In this document: piece by piece, positions 9,588 through 45,966 of the stretch
Layout: each line of letters begins with the position of its first letter
Numbering within the stretch: position 1 is the first letter of the stretch
Assembly (NCBI RefSeq): GCF_017591435.1
Contig: NC_059301.1
Span: 32,744,486-32,808,485, forward strand
Source of the DNA: Portunus trituberculatus
Lineage: Eukaryota > Arthropoda > Malacostraca > Decapoda > Portunidae
Direction of reading: 5' to 3'
DNA length: 64,000 nt
Notes under the pieces: model-generated
Seen by the model: only the letters and a program-made list of their open reading frames with translations
Told to the model about the DNA's origin: nothing
Database searches by the model: none
Program-made: the position numbers and the translations under genes

Positions 9588-11689
9588 TTAAAAGAGGTCA
9601 AGTTGTAGGTAGATGGAAATACAGAAGCAGGCAGGGAGTTCCAGAGTTTACCAGTGAAAGGTATGAATGATTGACAGTACTGTTTAATTCTTGCATTAGA
9701 GAGTTAGACAGAAAAGGGATGAGAGGAAGAAGAAAGCCTTGTGCAGTGAGACTGCAAGAGGAGGGGGAGGCATGCAGTTAGCAAGATCAGTTGAACAGTT
9801 AGCTTGAAAATAGCGATAAAAGATAGAAAGAGATCCAACATTTCGGTGGTGAGAAAGAGGCTGAAGAAAGACTGTCAGTGGATGGGAGTTGATGAGACAG
9901 AAAACTTTTGATTTCACCCTATCTAATAAAACTGTGTGAGTGGAACCCCCCCAAACATGCGAAAAGTACTCCAAACAAGGACGGATAAGGCCCTTATACA
10001 GAGTAAGCAGTTAAGAGGGTCGAGAAAAATTGCCAGAGATGCCACAAAACACACAACTTCATAGAAGCTGTTTTAGCAAGAGATGAGATGTGAAGTTTCC
10101 AGTTAAGATATTAGTAAAAGACAGACTGAGGATATTCAGTGTGGAAGAGAGAGACAGTTGAGTGTCTCTGGAGAAGAGGGGATAGTTGTTTGGAAGGTTA
10201 TGTCAAGTTGATAAGGGAACTGAGTTTTTGAGACATTGAAAACTAGATTTTCTTTGCCCCAATCGGAAATCTTAGAAAGATCAGAAGTCTGGCGTTCTGT
10301 AGCATTCCTGCGTGATCTGTTGACTTTCCAAAGGGTTGGACATCTCTGAAAGGACATGGAAAGATATAGGGTGATATCGTCAGCGTAAGAGTGGATAGGG
10401 AAAGAAGTTTCGTTAAGATCATTAATGAACAATAGAAAGAGAGTAGGTGACAGGACAGAACCCTTAGGAACACCACTATAAATAGATTTAGGAGAAGAAC
10501 AATGGCTGTCTATCACAGCAGCAATAGACGGTTGGAAAGAAAATTTGAGATAAAGTTGCAGAGAGAAGGATAGACACCATAGGAGGGCAGTTTGGAAATT
10601 GAAGCTTTATGCCATACTCCATCAAAAGTTTTTGATACGTCTGATGCGACAGCAAGAGTTTTACCGAAATCTCTAAAAGAGGATGACCAAGACTCGGTAA
10701 AGAAAGCCAGAAGAACACCAGTAGAGCGATCTTGACAGAAGCCATACTGGCGAACGATCAGATAGATGATTGTGAAGTGACAGACGTTTAAGAATTTTCC
10801 TATTCATGATAGATTCAAAAACTTTACACAAGCAAGAGATTAAAGCTTTAGGACAGTAGTTAGATGGATTAGAACAGTCACCCTTTTTAGGAACAAGCTG
10901 ATGTAGGCAAACTTCCAACAAGAAGGAAAGGTAGAAGTCGATAGTCATAGTTGAGAGAGTTTAGCTAGGCAAGGTGCAAGCACAGAAGTACAGTTTTTGA
11001 GAACAATAGGAGGGACCCCATCAGGTCTATAAGCCTTCTGAGGGTTTAGGCCAGCGAGGGCATGGAAAACATCATTATGAAGAATTTTGATTGTAGACAT
11101 GAAATAGTCAGAGGGAGGAGGAGAGGGAGGGACTAGTCCAGAACCATCCAAGATGGAGTTGTTAGCAAAGGTTTGAGAAGAGTTCAGCTTTAGAGACAGA
11201 AGAGATGGCAGTGGTGCCATCAGGATGAAATAAAGGAGAGAAAGATAAATAAGTAAAATTATTGGAGATGTTTTAGGCAAGATGCCAGAAGTGTTGAGGG
11301 GAGTTTGAGTTAGAAAGATTTTGATATTTTCTATTTATGAAGAAGTGTTTGGCAAGTTGGAAAATTGACTTGGCATGATTCCGGGCAGAAATATAAAGTG
11401 CATGAGATTCAGGAGATGGAAGGCTCAAGTACCTTTTGTGGGCAACCTCTCTATCATGTATAGCACGAGAACAGGCTGTGTTAAACCAAGGTTTAAAAGG
11501 TTAAAGTTGAGAAAAAAGAATGAGGAATGTACGCCTCTATGCCAGACACTATCACCTCTGTTATTCATTTAGCACAGAGATGGGTCTTTGACATGGAAAC
11601 AGTAATCGTTCCAGAGAAAATCAGCATAATACCTCCTCAGGTCCCTCCAGCTGGCAGAAGCAAAACTCCAGAGGCACCTTCGCTTGGGG

Positions 11690-12062
11690 CAGTGGTTCTC
11701 AAACTTTTTCATGAGCGACCCTATTTGGAACATTTCATTCCTTCACGACCCAGAGTAAAGTAAAGAGAAAGAAAATGTACAATGGTATATAGTTATATAC
11801 ACGAGCCTGCATGGGCCCACTGCCAGTCCAACATACGCGTTTGATACAGGAGTCATTCCTGTCAGAGACACCATTACGTGGGGCCCAGGAGGAGGGAGAT
11901 GGGAGGAAGATGAACATACATACATAAAAGTAATTTGTGGTTAAAGAAGAATAATTCAATTAAGTAACTGACATACACTGAAACACTGAAAGCATGATAA
12001 TGTTCCTGTGTCCCTGCGACCCATCAAAATTGATCTTGCGACCCATAGTTTGAAAACCACTG
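11690..12062. mobile_element. hAT MITE, 373 bp, 8-bp target duplication
   Basis: It begins CAGTGGTTCTCAAACTTTTT and ends with the complement of CAGTGGTTTTCAAACTAT, classic hAT termini. The flanking octamers GCTTGGGG (11682-11689) and GCTTAGGG (12063-12070) differ at one base. The interior repeats 'GCGACCC' phrases and has no transposase. Confidence 0.88.
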
Positions 12063-12070
12063 GCTTAGGG

Positions 12071-12600
12071 GAATCCTGGGGAGGGATTGGAGAAATAGGA
12101 CAAGATACAGAAATCTTGAAACCTCCCTCTTAAATGAGTTCAGGTCATAGATAGGTGGAAATACAGAAGCAGGTAAGGAGTTCCAAAGTTTACCAGAGAA
12201 AGGATGAATGATTGAGAATGCTGGTTAATAACTCTTGCATTGGAGAAATTAACAGAATAGGTGTGAGAGAAAGGAAAAAATCTTGTAGAGCAAGACTGAG
12301 AGAGGAGAGGATGCATGTAGTTATTAATATCAAAAGAGTAGTTGGTTTGAAAATAGCAGTTGAAGCTAGCAAAAGATGCAACATTCTGAAGGTGAGAAAG
12401 AAGTTGAAGACAGTCAATCATAGGAGAGGATAAGACAAAAAGCTTTTGATTCCATCTTATCTAGCAAACCACTATGAGTGGTATGCGAAGAACACTTCAT
12501 ATATAGACAGATAAGGCCCTCGTACAAAGTTAGAAGCTGCAATGGGGCAGGATGAGAGAAACTGACAGAGACACCTAAAAAAGCCAGCAGATCTCACCCC
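12071..12600 (-). mobile_element. LINE II fragment, 3' end (copy 2)
   Basis: The minus strand carries the same C-terminal ORF2 segment as copy 1 (HLQNVASFASFNCYF, then LVNFGTPYLLLYFHL in shifted frames) and the same 3' UTR start. It is 5' truncated near 12560-12600. The following 12600-13020 is single-copy-looking sequence upstream of GILT. Confidence 0.7.
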
Positions 12601-13024
12601 TGGTCCTGACATGGCTTAAGTTAGGGAAATATATGATATTTGAAAGAATGTAAGCTGAAAATGTATAATTTACTAAACGAAAAAAATAATAATAATGAAG
12701 TAAAATGTTTAAGTCCTCGAGAGTTCACCCGCTATGTCCTTTCCGGGTAGATCCACCGAATTCTGTTTTGGCAAGACACTCACCTTAATCCTGTCTTAGC
12801 TGTCAAATTAGGCTGGTCTTACTATAGAATATTTTGAGAGAACGAAAGATACAGCACAGAAATGTTTTAGAATATGGTTCTATGCCGGGTCCAATAACTT
12901 GCTGACCAGATGAGAAAGATACAGGTGTAATGTAACTCGTGGAAACACTGATACAAGATAAGGGAGGGATGGGTGGGGTTGATGCTGGGTGTCAAGGAGG
13001 GAGGAGTGAGGGATGCCGGAGCAA

Positions 13025-13060
13025 TATAAAAGAAACGGCATGAGGCATGAGATATCATTT
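13025..13060 (+). promoter_or_regulatory. GILT core promoter: TATA box and initiator
   Basis: TATAAAA at 13025-13031 lies 53 bp upstream of the ATG. A TCATTT initiator-like sequence at 13055-13060 is at the expected ~30 bp from the TATA box. Transcription would start near 13056 with a 5' UTR of only about 22 nt. TSS position is predicted, not observed. Confidence 0.6.
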
Positions 13061-13077
13061 CTGGCATCCCGTTCACC

Positions 13078-38549
<25,472 letters not shown>

Positions 38550-38738
38550 ACCTTGCGGTAGCCGTCGCCTTCACACCACTCGTCACCAGAGGAAGGGCAG
38601 CTGTCGCCAGCCACGCAGCCACCACAAGGTCTTTTGAGTGCCGCAGAGGCGTCCCCGCCACACACCAAACACAGCATCATTTGTCATTCGTCATGCACAG
38701 CAGTGCGGGAGTGAAGAGAAATGTTTAACTTCTTGAAA

Positions 38739-38744
38739 AATAAA
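38739..38744 (+). terminator. GILT polyadenylation signal
   Basis: AATAAA lies 190 bp after the stop, the first such motif downstream, and is followed by T-rich sequence. Confidence 0.7.
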
Positions 38745-38862
38745 TTTGCTGATTTATTTTGCCCCTGAGTCAATGGAAGAAAGGAGAGTCATACTTCTTT
38801 ACCTCCTGTTCTGTCTTTTTTTGCATTCAGGTTTCCTACTGCGCAGGGGTTCGTCTGTCAGC

Positions 38863-38870
38863 TGTGTGTG

Positions 38871-38942
<72 letters not shown>
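38863..38942. repeat. (TG)n, ~80 bp
   Basis: TG repeat with one GC step; the left boundary of the decayed LINE I copy at 38945. Confidence 0.95.
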
Positions 38943-38944
<2 letters not shown>

Positions 38945-38945
<1 letters not shown>

Positions 38946-40167
38946 TCGCGTGTTGAAATTCATGTCACTATGAAACAGACTGTACGAGTCTGTGAACGAG
39001 TTCACTGGCCATCGCTGATAGTTGGAGAATGTTTTTATCTAACTTTTCCTTCAAGTCATGCATATTTGTAGTACACACCACCTCTTCCTAATGTCCATTC
39101 CATGGCTCAGTGCTTCAGGAAGGCAACTATAGTTATTTGTGTCTCTTATACAGGTATATATTTTTTTTCAGCTTTCTTCCATGTCTTCTTGTTTCTCTTT
39201 CATTCATTAGAAATATATCATCCCTATCTATTTTTTTTTATTCCACTCAATGATCTGTAAAATACGATCTCTCTCTCGTCTTTCCCGGGTTGGGAGTTGC
39301 ATCCTACCAAGTCTCTCCTCGTATGGCAGATCTCGTAATTCTGGCATCATTTTGGTTACTACTTTCTTTACACATTCCAATTTTCTTAGGTTTTATTTCC
39401 GTGTGGTGACCAATTACTGCTGCACATTCTAATCTTGAGTTTGTCACTGTAATGATTATTTTCTCATCATTTCTTCATCTAGATAAGCAAAGGCAACTCT
39501 CACATTTCTTAGTATGTTCAAGTTCCACCTGTTATCTTATTAACATTTGTTTTTTCGGTAATTTTTTCGAAAATATCACTCCTAGATTTTTTTTCCTTTT
39601 GTTACTTTATCGTTTCATCCCCATTTTATACTTAGAACCATACCTCCTATCACATTTTATACTTAGAACCATACCTCCTATCACATTTTATACTTAGAAC
39701 CATACCTCCTATCACATTTTATAGTTAGAACCATACCTCCTATCACATTTTATAGTTAGAACCATACCTCCTATCACATTTTCCTAACTCCATCTTTTTA
39801 CACTTCCAATAGTTAAATTTGATTTGTAATCTATTACTCCATCCATAAACCTTGTCTAGATCTCTTTGCATTTCCTCACAATCATCAGTTTCCTTCATAC
39901 TTCTCATAAGTTTTTCATTGTCAGCGAAAAGACTCACATTTTTGGATACATTCTCCACGATATCACTTATATACGCTGCGAACACAACTGGTATTAACAC
40001 TTACCTTGTGGGACCCCACTTGATACCTAGCTCCACATTGATGGTTGGTTCATTATTACAGTTTACATGTTTTTTTTTTTTTTTTCCAATCCTCCATCCA
40101 TTCCATCAGCTTTCCATTTACACCTATATTCTCCACTTTCCAAAATCTTTTATGTGGCACTTTATCA

Positions 40168-40168
<1 letters not shown>
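38945..40168 (-). mobile_element. LINE I copy, decayed
   Basis: The minus strand carries an RT palm remnant at 40000-39743 (VVFAAYISDIVENV, SLFADNEKLM; the FADD box has become FADN). C-terminal and 3' UTR sequence continues to 38945. The 5' truncation at 40168 lies in the FDKVP block and abuts (TG)n. Confidence 0.75.
39616..39782. repeat. Tandem repeat, ~31-bp unit, ~5-6 copies
   Basis: The unit CACATTTTATACTTAGAACC plus ATACCTCCTAT is repeated head to tail with very few changes (ACTTAG/AGTTAG), inside the LINE I copy. Confidence 0.92.
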
Positions 40169-40195
<27 letters not shown>

Positions 40196-40198
<3 letters not shown>

Positions 40199-40474
40199 TC
40201 ACCACGGTTGCCTCCTGGTCACGCAGCCGGTCTTCTCTATTACGGAGCGAGCTCAGAGCTCATAGACCGATCTTCGGGTAGGACTGAGACCACAACACAC
40301 TCCACACACCGGGAAAGCGAGGCCATAACCCCTCGAGTTACATCCCGTACCTATTTACTGCTAGGTGAACAGGGGCCACACAGTAAGAGGCTTGCCCATT
40401 TGCCACGCCGCGCCGGGACTCGAACCCGGCCCTCTCGATTGTGAGTCGAGCGTGCTAACCATTACACTACGCGG
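40196..40474 (-). mobile_element. SINE B, copy h
   Basis: Complete copy: head with anticodon stem CTCGA/TCGAG and loop CTCACAA (Val), B box GGTTCGAGTCCCGG. (TG)n lies on both sides (40169-40195, 40475-40485). Confidence 0.86.
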
Positions 40475-40485
40475 TGTGTGTGTGT

Positions 40486-40582
40486 ATTTACCTAGTTGTA
40501 TTTACCTAGTTGTAGTTTTACAGGGCCTGGGCTTTATGCTCGTGTGGCCCCGTCTCCATATCTACACTTATCCAATCTTACT
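40486..40582 (-). mobile_element. LINE I 3' tip, ~97 bp
   Basis: Only the terminal TTTACCTAGTTG repeats and the conserved CAGGGCCTGGGCTTTATGCT segment remain, between two SINEs and two TG runs. Confidence 0.82.
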
Positions 40583-40599
40583 TGTGTGTGTGTGTGTGT

Positions 40600-40889
40600 A
40601 TTTCACTGTTTGATCTGCTGCAGTCTCTGACGAGACAGCCAGACGTTACCCTACGGAACGAGCTCAGAGCTCATTGTTTCCGATCTTCGGATAGGCCTGA
40701 GACCAGGCACACACCACACACCGGGACAACAAGGTCACAACTCCTCGATTTACATCCCGTACCTACTCACTGCTAGGTGAACAGGGGCTACACGTGAAAG
40801 GAGACACCCAAATATCTCCACCCGGCCGGGGAATCGAACCCCGATCCTCTGGCTTGTGAAGCCAGCGCTCTTACCACTGTGCTACCGGG

Positions 40890-40891
<2 letters not shown>
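40600..40891 (-). mobile_element. SINE A, copy e
   Basis: Complete copy whose 3' tip is GTGAAATAC before (AC)n, the closest match to the LINE I tip GGTAAATAC. (TG)n at 40583-40599 and 40892-40943. Confidence 0.88.
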
Positions 40892-40943
<52 letters not shown>

Positions 40944-40947
<4 letters not shown>

Positions 40948-41465
40948 ATAATAATAATGATAATGATATACGGTTTATTAAGAATTGCAGTACATACATA
41001 CTGAAAATATACATGGGGAAATGTGGGGGAGGCTTAAGATTAGTATATTAGCCTAGTGGTTTATGGCTCTCACTATGGTAGGTATCGCACATAACGGTCG
41101 GTTCGAGGGGCTCTTATGAGCATAACCACATTGTGGTGACGTGTAGCACGTACTAGGAGAGGAGCGTCAGGGGGGAGGAGATGGCGAAGACACGAGTGAC
41201 GCAGCAGTCCCCTGCCCAGTTTTACCAGGGCCTTTCGGTGTCTGGTAGACAGTCTGGGGGAGGCTCAGGGTGGTCAAGGCGTGGTCATAGTTAGTGTAGG
41301 CAGGGCCGAAGGTGATCCTGCATGCCCTCTTCTGTACATCCTCCTGCTGCTGCTGTTAAGTGGAGGTGAGAGAGGAAGACCACGCTGGTGAGGCATACAT
41401 GAGTCTGTGAGATACACTCCCTTTAACTCGTGTGCCGGTGTGCCCATGGTGCCCAGGTGTGTGTA
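40944..41465 (-). mobile_element. Another LINE, 3' fragment ('LINE VI')
   Basis: Minus-strand frame with RLMYASPAWSSSL and DVQKRACRITFGPAYTNYDH, a C-terminal LINE ORF2 segment. The sense 3' end is AATAAACCGTATATC followed by (ATT)n at about 40968-40944. Confidence 0.6.
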
Positions 41466-41475
41466 TGCGCCATTC

Positions 41476-41757
41476 ACTTACGGTTGTCTATTAATCACCC
41501 AGACAGCTTCTTCCCTTCGGAAGTAGCTCAGAGCTCATACTGACCGGTCTTCGGGTATGACTGCAGGAGACCACTCGCACATTACACACTGGAACAGCGA
41601 GGCCACAACTCTTCAGGTTACATCCTTTACCTACTTGCTGCTAGGTATAAGCAAGGGCTACACATTAATAGGCTCGCCCATTTGCCTTGTCGTGCCTGGG
41701 ATTGGAACCCGGACAATTTTGATTGCTAGCCGAGTTTGCTACCACTACATTACGCGG
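41476..41757 (-). mobile_element. Diverged SINE B-like copy
   Basis: Shares GAAGTAGCTCAGAGCTCATA, CTTCGGGTATGACTG and CATTTGCCTTGTCG blocks with SINE B in order, but is much more diverged. The region 41758-42109 shows nothing recognisable. Confidence 0.6.
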
Positions 41758-42107
41758 CGTGTGCATGTATGGGGGAATAAGAAAGGAAAGGGGATGTGGC
41801 AGGTGAGGTTCCAGCTTTTCTAGACTGGAGTGATGCAAATTGCAAAGTTCTTCTCTTTTGATCCTTTGCTAAACATATATGGTCTTTCAGCCTCTTTTAT
41901 GTTTTCTTATGGTGCAGGTCATTTGGTCCTTAAGCGATTGGTACTCAGGTCATCTGATCCACGAGGAAATGACACTTAACACAGGTTGTCATCAAGACAA
42001 TTGATACCCAAGCCAACTGAGACCCAGGTCAATAATATAATTGGTCCTCAAACCTACTAAGCCTCTTTGTTCATTCAAAAGAAATTCAAAAGAAATATGT
42101 ACAGGTA

Positions 42108-42109
<2 letters not shown>

Positions 42110-42188
<79 letters not shown>
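42110..42188. repeat. (CA)n, ~79 bp
   Basis: Perfect CA repeat fused to a 45-bp LINE I piece (42189-42233) that also occurs at about 40123-40168. Confidence 0.96.
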
Positions 42189-42192
<4 letters not shown>

Positions 42193-42252
42193 TATTCTCC
42201 ACATTCCAAAGTCTTTTATATGGCACCTTATCAGTGTGTGTGTGTGTGTGTG

Positions 42253-42326
42253 TAATTCACTGTTTGATCTGCTGCAGTCTCTGACGAGACAGCCAGACGT
42301 TACCCTACGGAACGAGCTCAGAGCTC

Positions 42327-42329
<3 letters not shown>
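42253..42329 (-). mobile_element. SINE A, truncated copy f
   Basis: Only the 3' 77 bp of SINE A remain (TTTGATCTGCTGCAGTCTCT on +), between (TG)n 42234-42252 and (TG)n 42330-42370. Confidence 0.8.
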
Positions 42330-42370
<41 letters not shown>

Positions 42371-42371
<1 letters not shown>

Positions 42372-42633
42372 TTAGCACGCTCAACTCAATCGAGAGAGCC
42401 GGGTTCGAGTCCCGGGAGCGGCGAGGCAAATGGGCAAGCCTCTTAATGTGTGGCCCCTGTTCACCTAGCAGTAAATAGGTACGGGATGTAACTCGAGGGG
42501 TTGTGGCCTCGCTTTCCCGGTGTGTGGAGTGTGTTATGGTCTCAGTCCTATCCGAAGATCGGTCTATGAGCTCTGAGCTCGCTCCTTGATAGGGAAGACT
42601 GGCTGTGTGACCAGCAGGCGACCGAGGAGGTGA

Positions 42634-42637
<4 letters not shown>
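42371..42637 (+). mobile_element. SINE B, copy i, head partly missing
   Basis: Starts inside the tRNA head (GTTAGCACGCTCAACTCAAT) and runs through B box and body to GGTGAATTAC and (AC)n 42638-42678. It faces copy f head to head. Confidence 0.82.
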
Positions 42638-42678
<41 letters not shown>

Positions 42679-42680
<2 letters not shown>

Positions 42681-43308
42681 GTCTTGAGTATCAATTGTCT
42701 TGTCTTTTTCTCGCCCCTCCAACTGCTTACTCTGTATAAGGCCTTATCCGTCCCTGTATGGAGTACTCTTCGCATGTTTTGGAGGATTCCAGTCACACAG
42801 CTTTGCTTGATAGGGTGGAATCGAAAGCTCTTCGTCTCATCAACTCCCCTCCTCTGACTAACTGTCTTCAGTCTCTTTCTCACCGCCGAAATGTTGCATC
42901 CCTTTCTATATTTTATCGCTATTTTCATGGTAACTGTTCTACTGATCTTGCTAACTGCATGCCTCCCCTCCTCCTGCGGCCACGCTGCACAAGGCTTTCT
43001 TCTTCCTCTCATCCCTATTCTGTCCAACTCCCTAATGCAAGAGTTAACCAGTACGCTCAATCATTCATCCCTTTCACTGGTAAACTCTGGAACTCCCTCC
43101 CTGCATCTGTATTTCCGAATTCCTACAACTTGTCTTCTTTTAAGAGGGAGGTATCAAGGCATTTGCTCCCCTACTTCTGGCTGACGGTTTTGGCACTTTT
43201 TGAACTCTTTGGAGAGCCAGCGCTCAAGTGGGCTTTTTTCTAACTTTCTTTTTTTTTTTTTCCCTTGGCTGGCCCTCTTCCCTACGTAAAAAAAAAAAAA
43301 AAAAAAAT
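42679..43308 (+). mobile_element. LINE II copy 4, 3' end with poly-A
   Basis: The plus-strand frame 42758-43243 gives the best-preserved LINE II C terminus (LLDRVESKALRLINSPPL, FTGKLWNSLPASVFPNSYNL). A 3' UTR with T-rich tract follows and a poly-A run ends at about 43289-43308. The 5' truncation abuts (AC)n 42638-42678. Confidence 0.82.
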
Positions 43309-43529
43309 CGCTTAGGGGCCAATTGACTGTATTTTTTCTTTTTTTTTTTTTCCTCTCTCATCACGTAATTCTTCAAGCACCGCGCTGTCGCCTTTCCTGG
43401 AGAGAAAAAGAGTTTACTTCTCATTTTTTCATCTTTCTTATGGAGTTGACGTGAGTGCTGGTGGAAGTGTGTCACGCTAAACAACACTTAAGGTTGGTTG
43501 AGTATTTAGCTTGTTTACTTGCTTTTTTA

Positions 43530-44290
43530 TTATTTTTATTTTTTCTATGTAAAAGAGTTACTAGCGAAGGGCCTCAAAAAACTGAAAAAGAAACTCACTT
43601 GAGTGGAAATTCCCAAAGATAATCAAGGTCAGAAAATAAAAAAAATGGAGGTTTAGTGTCCTAAGACCTCCCTCTTGAATGAGTTTAAATTATGGGAAGG
43701 AGGAAATACAGAAGCAAGCAGGAAGTTCCGAGTTTAGCAGAAAAGATGAATGATTTAGAACACTGGTTAAATCTTGTATCAATGAGGTGGACCGATTAGA
43801 GGTGAAAGAAAGTAGAAAGTTACAGCAAAATCAGAAGTGCAGCTTGCGTGAAAAATACCAGTAGAAGATAGCATGGGATGCAACATTCCAGTGAAGAGAG
43901 AGGCTGAAGACATTTGGAGGAGAGGAATTGACAAAACGAAATGCTTTAGATTCCACCCTGCCTAAAGTGTAGTATGAATGGAGCACTCCATACATGTGAA
44001 GCGTACACCATACGAAGTTAACAGGAGGAGCATAACCTCGTAAAAGCTATTTTAGCTAAGAATGAGATGCGAAGTTTGTAGTTTAGGTTACAAATAAAGG
44101 ATGGACCGAGGATATTCAGTGTAGAAGACGGGAGCAGTTAAGTGTCATTGAAGAAGTGATGTAGTTATCTGGAAGGTTATGTCAAGTTGACAGATAGAGG
44201 AATCAAGTTTCTGAGGCATTGATCACTACTAAGCTTGCTCTGTCTCAACTCCCAATCAGCAATTTCAGAGATCAGTCGCAATAACTTCTA
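43530..44290 (-). mobile_element. LINE II copy 5, strongly decayed
   Basis: Minus-strand remnants of the 3' UTR and C-terminal ORF2, recognisable at 43665-43760 and 44100-44210 against 30090-30720. No frame survives. Confidence 0.6.
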
Positions 44291-44582
44291 CTGTAGCTTG
44301 TTCATAGCAGGAAAAATATGCGGGATGTAAAGACAGATTGCATCCCCGTCACCTCTGTTCTGAAACGTTCTTCTTGTCAGCCGGGGTGTTCACAGCCTGA
44401 CTTGTAGACAAACATCTGACGACTCGCCTGATTACAAGTATCACTTCCCTCCCGATGAACTCCAGCCGTCGCTTCTGCCATCATCAGCCTCACCCCTCAT
44501 GCTCTTACCTGCACCTTCCAGCCCGTGTTTCCCTCATCACCTTGCGCAACATTATTATCATTTTCATTATTATCATCATTGT

Positions 44583-44587
<5 letters not shown>

Positions 44588-44630
<43 letters not shown>

Positions 44631-44656
44631 TGATAATATTGTTATCATTATTATTA

Positions 44657-44725
<69 letters not shown>

Positions 44726-44726
44726 C

Positions 44727-44774
<48 letters not shown>

Positions 44775-44788
44775 CAGTAGCAGTAGTA
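44588..44788. repeat. Compound (AAT)n-(ATT)n-(AGT)n array
   Basis: AAT units 44588-44627, ATT units to about 44692, then AGT units to 44788. The AAT and ATT parts are complementary and could pair. The following 44790-45960 shows only a poly-T run (45244-45269) and no gene. Confidence 0.93.
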
Positions 44789-45231
44789 GAGAGGCTGCTT
44801 TTATTGCCATTGTCCTTACATTATAGTGCATGGAACCAAAGAAGAAAAGAAAAGTGTGGATGAAGGAGTAGCAAGAAAAGGCTTGTACTCATTCTATAGG
44901 AACTTATAATCTCTTCTGTATACTGCAAGAATGTCCAGCGTACGGACAAGGAAACGTTCATTGATTTGCTGAGAATGGTTATATAATTCATATAGAAGGT
45001 ATCGTTCAAGGAATTCCCAGCAAAACTGAGTGTCCAGTGTACTCAGATACTCGCCATGGCTGCTGATGAAAGACTGACATTTTTTCGTTCAATATTATTG
45101 CCACATTCTATCGGTCATGATTGTGCATGCCTAAAAATTAAGCCGTGTTGGACCCTCTTCAATGATTTTCAGTGATTTATACAATCCTCCTATCATACAC
45201 ACAAACTGTTGCTAGGGTTGTGCAATTATGA

Positions 45232-45269
<38 letters not shown>

Positions 45270-45966
45270 GAAACAGAAGCAAGACGCTAGAATATTTAAT
45301 AGTATGTAGCTACGCGATAAGTAGCAGTAAGACAGCATTTTTTTGTTATTGTCACCCTTCATCGAAAGGTGACCTGGGCCTTATAAGACAGCAGTAGATC
45401 AGCGCAGATAAGGAGGGATAAGATGGAAGATGGAGGTATTTAGTGGTACAGTAGCTACCTATGGGATAGAACGAGGGTGACAGTAGAAGAAATCCTGAGG
45501 TTGGGTAATCACAGTAGGGCAAGAAATAATGGTTCCAAACTTGATGAAAGGTGGGTTTAAAGATACAAGTTTAAGGAAGGAATTGGTTCTCAAATAGAGT
45601 GGATGATACATAGCAAACATAGGTGAGATCGGGTAAATGTATTTTCTCTGAATATCTTTTCCTTTTCTCTCCTCTTCTTTTCAATGTTTTAGTTAATACT
45701 GTTCTCTTTGTTTAATTCAGTGTTTTCTATTTTGCTTTTGTTTGAAATGTTATATATTTTTTTTCTTGCCCATAAAGTTTTTACTTGCAAAGGGCTGTTT
45801 GTCTTATGTAATTTATTTGTTATTCACAATCTGTAAACAAATGGCAAACATAATAAAGTGTTTAAAGTGTTTAAAGATGAAGGGAACTGACTCAGTAATC
45901 AGTTGTTTGTTAGTGAGTCATGAGGGAGTTTTATAGGAACATTAGACGGCTTTATAGATCAGAATA

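Larger units (their letters stand above)
8797..11681 (-). mobile_element. Jockey-like LINE ('LINE II'), copy 1, decayed; interrupted by a MITE
   Basis: Minus-strand non-LTR element with a poly-A tail (poly-T on + at about 8797-8825). The 3' region carries the C-terminal segment shared by all LINE II copies. Frames between 11280 and 10136 give reverse-transcriptase pieces: KAYRPDGVPP, YADDITLY (catalytic YADD) and PKGSVLSPTLFLLFINDL. Frameshifts and stops break ORF2 into at least five pieces. A 631-bp MITE (8957-9587) splits the 3' UTR. The right side ends at the hAT MITE at 11690. The Jockey assignment is inferred from the RT block style. Confidence 0.75.

Noticed and set aside
38763..39005. 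Cys-Val and His-Thr repeat frames, also near 42000, 55300 and 62900
   Set aside because: They are translations of (TG)n/(AC)n repeats only.
39616..39782. A CRISPR array
   Set aside because: The units are contiguous without spacers, inside a LINE, and the genome is eukaryotic.
45742..45936. Small plus-strand frame of 64 residues
   Set aside because: AT-rich, with no recognisable domain, splice context or regulatory signal; likely chance.
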